Assembly: GCA_937901525.1 (NCBI GenBank)
Contig: CALDHX010000015.1
Span: forward strand, 1 to 64,000
Direction of reading: 5' to 3'
DNA: 64,000 nucleotides
From: an uncultured Bacteroidales bacterium
GTDB lineage: Bacteria; Bacteroidota; Bacteroidia; Bacteroidales; P3
Shown here: positions 17,736 through 25,931 of the stretch, piece by piece
Layout of the letters: each line of letters starts with the position of its first letter
How positions within the stretch are numbered: position 1 is the first letter of the stretch
Position numbers and translations under genes: made by a program
Notes under the pieces: model-generated
Told to the model about the DNA's origin: nothing
What the model saw: the letters and a program-made list of their open reading frames with translations, nothing else
The model's database searches: none

Positions 17736-19727
17736 TTAAAAAATACTATCAATTAAAGCATCATCAGCGATGTTAGGTAAAGTAACCTTTAATTTAGGTT
17801 CCACTTCCATTGCACGTTTAATTGCAAAAATTGCGCCTTCGTTTCTTGCCCAAGAGCGACGGCTTATTCCGTTATTCACATCCCAGAATAACATATTTCT
17901 TAATCTTCTTTCTGAGTCATCACTTCCGTCAATCACCATACCAAATCCACCATTGATAACTTCTCCCCAACCTACGCCACCACCATTGTGGATAGAAACC
18001 CAAGTTGCTCCACGGAAACTATCTCCAATGCAGTTATGAACAGCCATATCCGCAGTAAAAGAAGAACCATCGTATATATTAGAAGTTTCTCTGAAAGGAG
18101 AATCTGTTCCAGATACGTCATGGTGATCTCTACCCAATACAATTGGTGCAGAAATTCTACCTTCTTTAATTGCTTTGTTAAATGCAGAAGCTATTTTTGT
18201 TCTTCCTTCCGCATCAGCGTATAAAATTCTTGCTTGAGAACCTACAACCAAGTTATTTTCCTTAGCTCCCTTAATCCAAGTGATGTTATCACGCATTTGT
18301 TGTTGGATTTCAACAGGAGATTCCTTTGCAATTTCTTCTAAAACTTCCATTGCAATTTTGTCAGACAAATCTAAATCTTCTGGTTTTGAAGAAGTACAAA
18401 CCCAACGGAAAGGTCCAAATCCATAATCAAAACACATAGGTCCCATTATGTCTTGAACGTATGAAGGATAACGGAAAGTACCATCTTCTTTCATTATATC
18501 AGCACCAGCTCTTGAAGATTCCAATAAGAAAGCATTACCATAATCAAAGAAATACATACCTTTTGCAGTTAACTTATTAATAGCTGCAACATGTCTTCTT
18601 AGAGATTCTTGTACTTTTTCTTTGAATAATTCTGGTTTATTAGCCATCATATCTTGTGCTTCTTCAAAAGAAACCCCTACAGGATAGTATCCACCAGCCC
18701 AAGGATTGTGTAATGAAGTTTGATCTGAGCCTAAATCAACTGAAATATTATGTTCTACAAGATATTCCCATAAATCTACTACATTTCCTTGATATGCAAA
18801 AGATACAACTTCTTTATTTTTACGTGCTTCTTGAACTCTTGCCATTAAAGCATCTAAATCAGAATATACTTCATCAACCCATTTTTGTGAATGACGTTTA
18901 TTTGTCGCTGCTGGATTGACTTCTGCTGTTATTGATACACATCCTGCAATATTTCCTGCTTTTGGTTGAGCTCCACTCATACCTCCTAAACCTGCTGTAA
19001 CGAATAATTTTCCTCCAAGGCCATCTCCACCAATTTTTCTACCAGCATTTAAAACTGTAATTGTAGTTCCGTGAACAATTCCTTGAGGTCCTATATACAT
19101 ATAGCTACCTGCTGTCATTTGTCCATATTGACTAACTCCTAAAGCATTGAATTTTTCCCAATCATCAGGCTTTGAATAATTTGGAATAACCATTCCATTT
19201 GTTACAACTACTCTTGGTGCATCTTTATGTGAAGGATATAATCCCATTGGGTGACCTGAATACATTACAAGTGTTTGTTCTTCGGTCATCTCTGAAAGAT
19301 ATTTCATTGTAAGGCGATATTGTGCCCAGTTTTGAAAGACTGCTCCATTTCCTCCGTATGTTATAAGTTCGTGAGGGTGTTGTGCAACTGCTGGATCTAA
19401 GTTATTTTGAATCATTAGCATAATTGCTGCTGCTTGCTCACACTTTGCAGGATATTCTTCTATGCCTCTTGCATACATCTTATAAGTTGGACGATAACGA
19501 TACATATAAATACGACCATATTTTTCCAATTCTTCTGCAAATTCTTTGGCTAATACAGCGTGAAACTTAGGATCGAAATATCTTAAAGCATTTTTTAATG
19601 CTAATTTCTTTTCTTTGTTTGTTAAAATTTCTTTTCTCTTTGGCGCATGACTAACTGAGTAATCGTATTCTTGTAACTCAGGTAAATAATCAGGAATACC
19701 TTCTAAAATAGCTTCTCTAAATTCCAT
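17736..19727 (-). CDS. hutU: Urocanate hydratase
   Basis: 663 residues. Converts urocanate to imidazolonepropionate, step two of histidine degradation, using tightly bound NAD+. Family blocks seen: NWAQYRLTMKYLSEMTEEQTLVMYSGHPMG, the Gly-rich TAGLGGMSGAQPKA segment, GSDQTSLHNPWAGGYYP, and the C-terminal SIHNGGGVGWGE. The length is at the long end of the family, as is usual in Bacteroidota. No hutH, hutI or ftcD is next to it, so the pathway genes are split. Confidence 0.96.
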   Translation of the reverse strand: MEFREAILEGIPDYLPELQEYDYSVSHAPKRKEILTNKEKKLALKNALRYFDPKFHAVLAKEFAEELEKYGRIYMYRYRPTYKMYARGIEEYPAKCEQAAAIMLMIQNNLDPAVAQHPHELITYGGNGAVFQNWAQYRLTMKYLSEMTEEQTLVMYSGHPMGLYPSHKDAPRVVVTNGMVIPNYSKPDDWEKFNALGVSQYGQMTAGSYMYIGPQGIVHGTTITVLNAGRKIGGDGLGGKLFVTAGLGGMSGAQPKAGNIAGCVSITAEVNPAATNKRHSQKWVDEVYSDLDALMARVQEARKNKEVVSFAYQGNVVDLWEYLVEHNISVDLGSDQTSLHNPWAGGYYPVGVSFEEAQDMMANKPELFKEKVQESLRRHVAAINKLTAKGMYFFDYGNAFLLESSRAGADIMKEDGTFRYPSYVQDIMGPMCFDYGFGPFRWVCTSSKPEDLDLSDKIAMEVLEEIAKESPVEIQQQMRDNITWIKGAKENNLVVGSQARILYADAEGRTKIASAFNKAIKEGRISAPIVLGRDHHDVSGTDSPFRETSNIYDGSSFTADMAVHNCIGDSFRGATWVSIHNGGGVGWGEVINGGFGMVIDGSDDSERRLRNMLFWDVNNGISRRSWARNEGAIFAIKRAMEVEPKLKVTLPNIADDALIDSIF

Positions 19728-19760
19728 ATCTTTATATATTTATTATTTTATTTCTTTGGG

Positions 19761-19768
19761 CAAAATTA
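19761..19768 (-). promoter_or_regulatory. -7 element TAATTTTG upstream of hutU
   Basis: TAnnTTTG match on the minus strand, 34 bases before the hutU ATG. Confidence 0.6.
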
Positions 19769-19801
19769 CAAAATATATTTAAACTTCCACTAATCCTAAG
19801 A

Positions 19802-21112
19802 CTAATATCTTTTAACGAACTCTTTTAATAGATTACAAAAGTCAATATGTTTTGTAAATGGTAAATTTACTCCATTATCATAAATAGTGTGATATTCATT
19901 ATATTCACATCCATAAGTAAATAAAAAATGTGCTGGAACACCTCTTTGAACAAAATGACAATGATCACTATTACAAGACTCTTCTCCTAAGAATACTTTT
20001 ATAAACCATTGATATTCTTCATTTATTTTTTGTAATAATTTTCCGGCTTTTGGTTCTTTTAATCCATTTATAACAGCTACTCCTGTAGCTCCTGTTCCAC
20101 ACATATCTAAGTTAAATAAAAATTTTATCTTATCTAATTCTACATACGGATTCTCAGCAGCAAATTTTGAACCTAAAAGACCTATCTCCTCCCCTGTTGC
20201 AAATATAAATACAACTGAATGCTCAGCTGGATTTTTAGCATAATATTTTGCTAAATCTAAAAGAACTGCAACACCGCTTGCATTATCATTTGCTCCTGGA
20301 AAGTGAACATCTCCTACTTTTCCTAAATGATCATAATGTGCAATAAAAGCAAAACAACTATCCTTATACTTTGTACCCTCTACAATACCCCAAACGTTTT
20401 GAGATTCATAGGAAGGAATAAATTCACTCTTGATTTCCAAAGCTAAATGTTTAATTTTCTTATATATTAGATTACCTTTTAGTTGCAGGATAGGAAAATC
20501 CATTACTGAACGTCCTGTATAGTATGGTATTTTATCATATCCTTGAATTACAGCTAATTTCGGTATAATTTTTTCTTTATTTAAACTTCTTAAAAAGATA
20601 ATTATATCTGAATAAGATAAAGTTTGAGTATTGAATAACAGTACTTTATCTTGTAATTTCTTTGTTTTAACTTCTTCTATCTGCTTTTTAGTATTGAAAA
20701 TTAGTGGTTTAACGTTTTCTAATACTATATTAGCAGAAGGAGATGAACCAAAAACTAAGTAATCCTCCCCTATTTTTAATTCTTGCTTAACATCTGAAAA
20801 ATAGAGTTTTAAATCCATAATATTATTTATAGGAAAACTAAGTTTTTGAAAGCCATTTTCACCAAGAAGTTTAACTCCGCTTTCTTTTAATTCATTCCTT
20901 ATGAATGTAGCTGCTTTCTTATCTCCATTATCTACGTATGCTCTTCCAGCCATATATTTACTTGCAAGGGTATCTTTACAATATATTGCATATTTATATG
21001 ATTGTGCAGAAGCTAATGTGCTAATTATCAATAATAATGTTAAAATTCCTATTCGCAAATCGCTGAATTTGAATTTATTAAATGACGTTGATTTTCCCAT
21101 TTCCCTTTCCAT
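19802..21112 (-). CDS. M28-family secreted zinc aminopeptidase
   Basis: 436 residues with an N-terminal signal/anchor (RIGILTLLLIISTLASAQS). The zinc-peptidase core is visible: AHYDHLG (first ligand His), GANDNASGVAVLLDLA (bridging Asp), ATGEEIGLLGS (catalytic Glu pair), NLDMCG, and a late His in HTIYDNG. Such enzymes trim peptides in the periplasm or outside. It starts 64 bases inside the upstream gene in another frame; an alternative ATG at 21100 keeps the signal peptide. Order with the upstream small secreted protein suggests one transcript. Confidence 0.88.
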   Translation of the reverse strand: MEREMGKSTSFNKFKFSDLRIGILTLLLIISTLASAQSYKYAIYCKDTLASKYMAGRAYVDNGDKKAATFIRNELKESGVKLLGENGFQKLSFPINNIMDLKLYFSDVKQELKIGEDYLVFGSSPSANIVLENVKPLIFNTKKQIEEVKTKKLQDKVLLFNTQTLSYSDIIIFLRSLNKEKIIPKLAVIQGYDKIPYYTGRSVMDFPILQLKGNLIYKKIKHLALEIKSEFIPSYESQNVWGIVEGTKYKDSCFAFIAHYDHLGKVGDVHFPGANDNASGVAVLLDLAKYYAKNPAEHSVVFIFATGEEIGLLGSKFAAENPYVELDKIKFLFNLDMCGTGATGVAVINGLKEPKAGKLLQKINEEYQWFIKVFLGEESCNSDHCHFVQRGVPAHFLFTYGCEYNEYHTIYDNGVNLPFTKHIDFCNLLKEFVKRY

Positions 21113-21687
21113 TGATTTTCTTCTATTATTAAATTATTTTTATCTAAGTTATTGTATTCCTTATTTTTAAATATAATTTTTACATAACCTTTTTCTATAA
21201 TTTCTTTAATGATTAAAAATAGTTTTTCTTCATTTTTTTTCTTTCCTTCTTTCAAAAAAAGATAGATTCCTACTTCATTATTGTATAAATCCATATTCAT
21301 AGATGCTAAATCATAACCTGAATTTGGATTTACTTTAAAAATATATTCATTATAGCGTTCATAAATATTTCCTATTCGTCTTGCTTTTTCTACTCCTATA
21401 TTTTCTGAAAGTTTATACATCCATAAAACATGTCGAAAAGCATCATATTTTCCTGCTTCAATATTTTTGTTGTAAAAGTCTTTATCTTTTTTTGATAAAC
21501 TATCTATTTTTAATAAAACTGTATTTGATATTTCTAATGATTTCTTTATTGTATTAAAATTAGCCAATGCCCAAATTTTATCTTTCGTACTTAAACTTTT
21601 AAAAAGCATTTTTTTATTTTGTGAATTCAAAGAAAAATTCAAAGCAAATAAAAAGATGAACAAAAAAGTCAAAGAAATATTTCTCAT
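21049..21687 (-). CDS. Secreted protein with a DUF6973-like domain
   Basis: 212 residues with a signal peptide (RNISLTFLFIFLFALNFSLNSQ). The segment KYDAFRHVLWMYKLSENIGVEKAR followed by MDLYNNEVG resembles the DUF6973 family (DAFRHAxW and MDxxNN blocks), whose function is unknown to me. Its 3-prime end overlaps the M28 peptidase by 64 bases in a different frame, so the two are probably co-expressed. The overlap is unusually long and may reflect a start choice in the peptidase rather than a true overlap. Confidence 0.65.
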   Translation of the reverse strand: MRNISLTFLFIFLFALNFSLNSQNKKMLFKSLSTKDKIWALANFNTIKKSLEISNTVLLKIDSLSKKDKDFYNKNIEAGKYDAFRHVLWMYKLSENIGVEKARRIGNIYERYNEYIFKVNPNSGYDLASMNMDLYNNEVGIYLFLKEGKKKNEEKLFLIIKEIIEKGYVKIIFKNKEYNNLDKNNLIIEENQWKGKWENQRHLINSNSAICE

Positions 21688-21787
21688 AACTCAAATTTTA
21701 ACTCCCTATATTTTTAAAAAATCAAGTCAATTGATGGGTTGGTCGATTTTTTTCGAAGCATTTGGGCTTAAAGTTGGTGAAATTTAG

Positions 21788-21795
21788 CAAAATTA
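21788..21795 (-). promoter_or_regulatory. -7 element TAATTTTG upstream of the DUF6973-like gene
   Basis: TAnnTTTG match on the minus strand, leaving a leader of about 95 bases before the ATG at 21687. Confidence 0.45.
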
Positions 21796-21883
21796 GTAAT
21801 ATAATTAATTGTTATTCTTATAGTTAAGATATAGAAATATCAAAAAAATGTTCCATCTATTTTTTTCCGAAAATTGACTATTT

Positions 21884-22831
21884 TTAAATAATTCCTAAGC
21901 TTTTTGATATTTCCAACATTTTTAAGATTGGTTTTTCGGCATCTTTCATTAATTCTTCTGATAATATGATTTCGTTATTTAAATTCTCCATTACATCTAT
22001 TACTTTTTCCATTGTATTTAATTTCATATTGCGACAATCGTTACAAGGAGTATTTTCATTTGGTGTAACTACAATAAATTCTTTGTTTGGATTGTCAAGT
22101 TTCAATTTATGAGTAATTCCTGATTCTGTTGCTACTAAGAATTTGGTATTTTCTGAGTTATTCACAAATTTTATCATAGCTTGAGTTGAGCCAACAAAGT
22201 CTGCAAGTTGCAGAACAGAGTCATTACATTCTGGATGTGCTATTAAAGTATAGTCTTTATATTTGTTTTTCAACTCTTTTACATATTCAGGTGTTAATAA
22301 CTCGTGAACTTCGCAACTTCCGTTCCAAAGAACCATTTTTCTATTAGTAATACGATTGATATATCCTCCTAAATTTTTGTCTGGTGCGAATATAATCTTT
22401 TGATTCTCAGGTAATGAATTTATCATTTGAACTGCATTTCCTGATGTACATATAATATCTGAAAGAGTCTTAATTTCAGCAGAACAATTTATGTAAGATA
22501 TTACTATATGGTCAGGATATTGTTGTTTAAATGCTTTAAATTCTTCGTATTTACAAGAGTCTGCAAGTGAACAACCTGCGTTAAAATCTGGTATTATTAC
22601 CTTTTTATTTGGGTTAAGTATTTTTGCTGTTTCTCCCATAAAATGAACTCCGCATAAGAGAATTATATCTGCTGTAGTTTCTTTTGCTATTTGTGCTAAA
22701 TTTAAGCTATCTCCTACATAATCAGCAACTTCTTGTATTTCAGGTAAGCAATAATAGTGTGCTAATATTATAATATTTTTCTCTTTTTTTAGTTCCTCAA
22801 CTTTTTCAAAAAATTTTTTCTTATCCATCAT
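21884..22831 (-). CDS. nadA: Quinolinate synthase
   Basis: 315 residues. NadA condenses iminoaspartate with dihydroxyacetone phosphate to quinolinate for NAD synthesis, using a 4Fe-4S cluster. Visible: AHYYCLPEIQEVADYVGDS at the N-terminus and the three cluster-Cys regions LLCGVHFMGETA, WNGSCEVHE and NTPCNDCRNMKLNT. The last keeps the CxxC arrangement. nadB and nadC are not adjacent. A stand-alone gene with its own promoter. Confidence 0.95.
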   Translation of the reverse strand: MMDKKKFFEKVEELKKEKNIIILAHYYCLPEIQEVADYVGDSLNLAQIAKETTADIILLCGVHFMGETAKILNPNKKVIIPDFNAGCSLADSCKYEEFKAFKQQYPDHIVISYINCSAEIKTLSDIICTSGNAVQMINSLPENQKIIFAPDKNLGGYINRITNRKMVLWNGSCEVHELLTPEYVKELKNKYKDYTLIAHPECNDSVLQLADFVGSTQAMIKFVNNSENTKFLVATESGITHKLKLDNPNKEFIVVTPNENTPCNDCRNMKLNTMEKVIDVMENLNNEIILSEELMKDAEKPILKMLEISKSLGII

Positions 22832-22910
22832 TTATTATTTTATTTATTTATATTGTTTTATTATAGCTCTGTGAATTTTGTTGAAAAAAAATCTCACAAA
22901 AAAATTACTG

Positions 22911-22918
22911 CAAATATA
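22911..22918 (-). promoter_or_regulatory. -7 element TATATTTG of nadA
   Basis: TAnnTTTG match followed by C on the minus strand, 79 bases before the nadA ATG. Confidence 0.6.
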
Positions 22919-23187
22919 CGTCTTTTTTATTAACAAAACAATAGGAATTATCTACATTTTAATATTCTATGTATTAGTAAATTATATGAATTATTAACAA
23001 TTTTTCAAATGCTTCTTTTTGTTGATAATTTTTTTATGAATTAGCATTAAATTTTTGTTAAGAAAGTGTTTATTTTCTTGTTGATTAAAGGTGATATATT
23101 AACAATGAGATAATTATAAAATGATATGAATAGCTTTTTCACGACTTCTTAACAAAAAAATTGTTGAAATGTTTTAGTGAATTTTTT

Positions 23188-23261
23188 CAAAGAAAAATTT
23201 TATTTTTTCAAAGAAATAATTTATTTTTTTAAAGAAAAAATTTTAAAAATCAAAGAAATAA
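23188..23261. repeat. 21-bp-phased CAAAGAAA array, four units
   Basis: Units begin at 23188, 23209, 23230 and 23251, exactly 21 bases apart, each CAAAGAAAWA (third unit TAAAG) followed by a T-rich half. The array ends 16 bases before the rpiB -7 element, a position where an UP-element-like or bending function would act. Confidence 0.85.
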
Positions 23262-23276
23262 TTCTCAAAAAAATGC

Positions 23277-23284
23277 TATCTTTG
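23277..23284 (+). promoter_or_regulatory. -7 element TATCTTTG of rpiB
   Basis: TAnnTTTG match, 28 bases before the rpiB ATG; likely drives rpiB and perhaps the downstream deoC-ceramide genes. Confidence 0.7.
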
Positions 23285-23312
23285 CGAGATTATACTAAAT
23301 ACATTTTTAAAT

Positions 23313-23750
23313 ATGAGTAAAGTAATACCTATGGCTTGTGATCATGCCGGTTTTGAATTAAAGGAATTTCTTAAATCTACTCTTATTGAAAGAGGATTGG
23401 AAATAAAAGATTTTGGAACTTATAGTTCTGATTCTGTGGACTATCCTGATATGATTCATCCTTTGGCAAAGGAAATTAATGATGGAAATTTTGAGTTTGG
23501 AATCATAATGTGTGGTAGTGCAAATGGAGTTTCTATGGTTGCAAATAAGTATCAAAATGTTAGATGTGCTCTTTGTTGGGAGGAAGAAATAGCTCAGTTG
23601 GCAAAGCAGCATAATAATGCAAATATTATTTCATTGCCTGCACGTTTTATTTCAAAAGAAAAAGCTCTTTCAATAGTTGATGCTTATTTAAATACTGAGT
23701 TTGAGGGTGGTAGACATCAAAAAAGAGTAGAAAAAATACCTATTAAATAG
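23313..23750 (+). CDS. rpiB: Ribose-5-phosphate isomerase B
   Basis: 145 residues of the RpiB/LacAB family, which interconverts ribose-5-phosphate and ribulose-5-phosphate. Seen: ACDHAGFELKEFL near the N-terminus, DYPDMIHPLA, the active-site loop CGSANGVSMVANK (Cys as general base in the family) and HNNANIISLPARF. Monocistronic spacing: 96 bases to deoC without a clear terminator. RpiB plus DeoC nearby suggests pentose or deoxyribose salvage. Confidence 0.93.
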   Translation: MSKVIPMACDHAGFELKEFLKSTLIERGLEIKDFGTYSSDSVDYPDMIHPLAKEINDGNFEFGIIMCGSANGVSMVANKYQNVRCALCWEEEIAQLAKQHNNANIISLPARFISKEKALSIVDAYLNTEFEGGRHQKRVEKIPIK

Positions 23751-23846
23751 TTTTTATATTGTTTATTAAATGATGAAATATTAACCTTATAATGTATATT
23801 GTAGGGTTTAATAGGGTTATATCAAATAGGTATAAATTTTAAAATA

Positions 23847-24734
23847 ATGATAAAGATAAATCAAATTGAGAATGAAGATAAGTTATTAGAATTTGTTTAC
23901 ACTAATAATGTAGATGAATTTCAAAAGTGTGTAAATGAGATAATTATATCTAATAATTTATCTGATTATAACGAAGAAGATTTATTGAAAATAATACAAT
24001 ATTTAGATTTAACTTCTTTAAAATCAACAGATAACGTAAAAACTATTACAGAATTTATAAAAAATTCTGTTTTCAATTGTAAATCAATAGATTATTATGT
24101 AGGAGGGATTTGTTGTTTTTCGCCTTTTCTTTCCCAAATAAATGCTTATAAACCTTCAAAAGAAATAAAATCGGTAGTTGTTGCAGCAGGATTTCCTCAT
24201 TCTCAAATTCCGTTGAGTGTAAAGAAAGAAGAAATTAGATATGCGATAGAAAACAATGTAGATGAAGTAGATATATGTTTAAATAGAGGTTTATTTTTTG
24301 AAGAAAGTAGAGAAAAAGCTTTTCAAGAGATAAGTGAAATAAGGGATTTGCTTAATTTGGTAAACAAAAAGATAGTATTAAAAGTTATTTTGGAAGTAGG
24401 GGAGTTGCAGACTTATAGTAACATAATGGAAGCTTCTATTTTATGTTTAGAAAATGGTGCTGATTTTATAAAAACCTCTACTGGAAAGATAGAAAAAGGA
24501 GCAGATATTTATTCTTCTACTGTAATGTTACTTGCTCTTAGAGAGTATTATCGTAAAAATAATGTTTTAAAGGGATTAAAAGTAGCGGGAGGTATAAGAA
24601 AAATAGAAGAAGCTGTTGAGTATATGAATCTTTATAAATATTTCATTACTTCTAATTTTGATAATAATAGTTTTAGAATAGGTTGTAGTCAATTATTTGA
24701 TAAAATTAAAGAAGAACTTCTAAAAAATAATTAA
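23847..24734 (+). CDS. deoC: Deoxyribose-phosphate aldolase
   Basis: 295 residues, a class I aldolase that splits 2-deoxyribose-5-phosphate to glyceraldehyde-3-phosphate and acetaldehyde. The TIM-barrel signatures are present: a VAAGFPHSQ strand, NVDEVDICLNRG, the strand with the second Lys (KVILEVGEL) and the Schiff-base Lys in FIKTSTGK, then KVAGGIRKIEEA. The N-terminus is about 70 residues longer than in the shortest homologues, as in the E. coli type. Two bases separate it from the palmitoyltransferase gene. Confidence 0.93.
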   Translation: MIKINQIENEDKLLEFVYTNNVDEFQKCVNEIIISNNLSDYNEEDLLKIIQYLDLTSLKSTDNVKTITEFIKNSVFNCKSIDYYVGGICCFSPFLSQINAYKPSKEIKSVVVAAGFPHSQIPLSVKKEEIRYAIENNVDEVDICLNRGLFFEESREKAFQEISEIRDLLNLVNKKIVLKVILEVGELQTYSNIMEASILCLENGADFIKTSTGKIEKGADIYSSTVMLLALREYYRKNNVLKGLKVAGGIRKIEEAVEYMNLYKYFITSNFDNNSFRIGCSQLFDKIKEELLKNN

Positions 24735-24736
24735 TT

Positions 24737-25924
24737 ATGAAACAATTACGTAAAAAATTATCATTATATAATGAACCACAAAGAGTAAAGGAATTAGGTA
24801 TTTATCCATATTTTAGACCTATTTCGAGCGAGCAAGATACAGAAGTGATAATGCGAGGAGAAAAAGTATTGATGTTTGGTTCAAATAGTTATTTAGGATT
24901 AACTAATCACCCTAAAATTAAGGAAGCGAGTATTGAAGCAATAAAAAAATATGGTACAGGTTGTGCTGGTTCTCCGTTTTTAAATGGTACTTTGGATATT
25001 CATATAGAATTAGAAGAAAAGCTTGCAGATTATGTTGGTAAAGAAAAGGCAATAGTCTATTCTACAGGATTTCATTCAAATATTGGAGTGATTCCGACAA
25101 TTATGGGAAGAAATGATCATATTATTTGTGATGAATTGAATCATGCTTCAATAGTTGAAGGACGTAGACTTTCATTTGCTTCGTCTCATCGTTATAAACA
25201 TAATGATATGTCTTCGTTGGAACAAGTTTTGAAAAAGATTCCATACGATAGTATTAAGTTAATAGTAACCGATAGTGTGTTTTCAATGGAAGGAGATGTA
25301 GCAGATTTACATAAAATTACTGCTTTGGCAGAACAATACAATGCTTCTGTTTATGTAGATGAAGCACACTCATTAGGAATTTTTGGAAAAGAGGGTAGGG
25401 GGTTATGTTCGGAATATGGATTGACAGATAAAGTTGATTTAATTATGGGAACATTTTCTAAATCCTTGGCAACAATAGGGGGATTTATAGCAACTGATTC
25501 TGAAACTATAAATTTCTTGAAACATCACTCACGTCCTTATATTTTTTCTGCTTCAATATCTCCGGCAGCTACTGCAAGTGTGATTGCAGCGATAGATATA
25601 ATAAAACAAGAGCCTGAAAGAATAGAGAATTTATGGAAAATAACGGATTATGCCTTAAAAACATTTAGAGAATTAGGTTTTGAAATAGGAAATACCTCTA
25701 CTCCAATAATACCTCTCTATGTAAGAGATATGGATAAAACATTCCTTATTACACAAGAACTTTATGAACAAGGAATATTTATTAATCCTGTTATTCCTCC
25801 TGCTTGTTCTCCTGAGGATACTTTAATAAGATTTTCTCTTATGGCTACGCATACAAAAGAGCAAGTAGAAGAAGCAATAGATAAATTATATAAAACATTC
25901 TGTAAATACGATATAATAAAATAA
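24737..25924 (+). CDS. Serine palmitoyltransferase (alpha-oxoamine synthase)
   Basis: 395 residues of the PLP-dependent alpha-oxoamine synthase family. PLP Lys242 lies in TFSKSLATIGG; also seen are DELNHASIVEG, VDEAHSLGIFG and GTGCAGSPFLNGT. KBL (2-amino-3-ketobutyrate ligase) and BioF belong to the same family. The call rests on the downstream partner, which looks like the rest of a sphingolipid pathway, and on SPT being common in Bacteroidota. It would condense serine with a fatty acyl-CoA/ACP to a 3-keto-sphinganine at the inner membrane. Confidence 0.85.
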   Translation: MKQLRKKLSLYNEPQRVKELGIYPYFRPISSEQDTEVIMRGEKVLMFGSNSYLGLTNHPKIKEASIEAIKKYGTGCAGSPFLNGTLDIHIELEEKLADYVGKEKAIVYSTGFHSNIGVIPTIMGRNDHIICDELNHASIVEGRRLSFASSHRYKHNDMSSLEQVLKKIPYDSIKLIVTDSVFSMEGDVADLHKITALAEQYNASVYVDEAHSLGIFGKEGRGLCSEYGLTDKVDLIMGTFSKSLATIGGFIATDSETINFLKHHSRPYIFSASISPAATASVIAAIDIIKQEPERIENLWKITDYALKTFRELGFEIGNTSTPIIPLYVRDMDKTFLITQELYEQGIFINPVIPPACSPEDTLIRFSLMATHTKEQVEEAIDKLYKTFCKYDIIK

Positions 25925-25931
25925 GAATATT

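Larger units (their letters stand above)
22832..23312. other. Intergenic region between divergent nadA and rpiB
   Basis: About 480 bases without a gene. It holds the nadA -7 element (22911-22918), a stretch of A/T-rich sequence in which I see no signal (about 22920-23180), the 21-bp array (23188-23261) and the rpiB -7 element (23277-23284). Confidence 0.7.
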
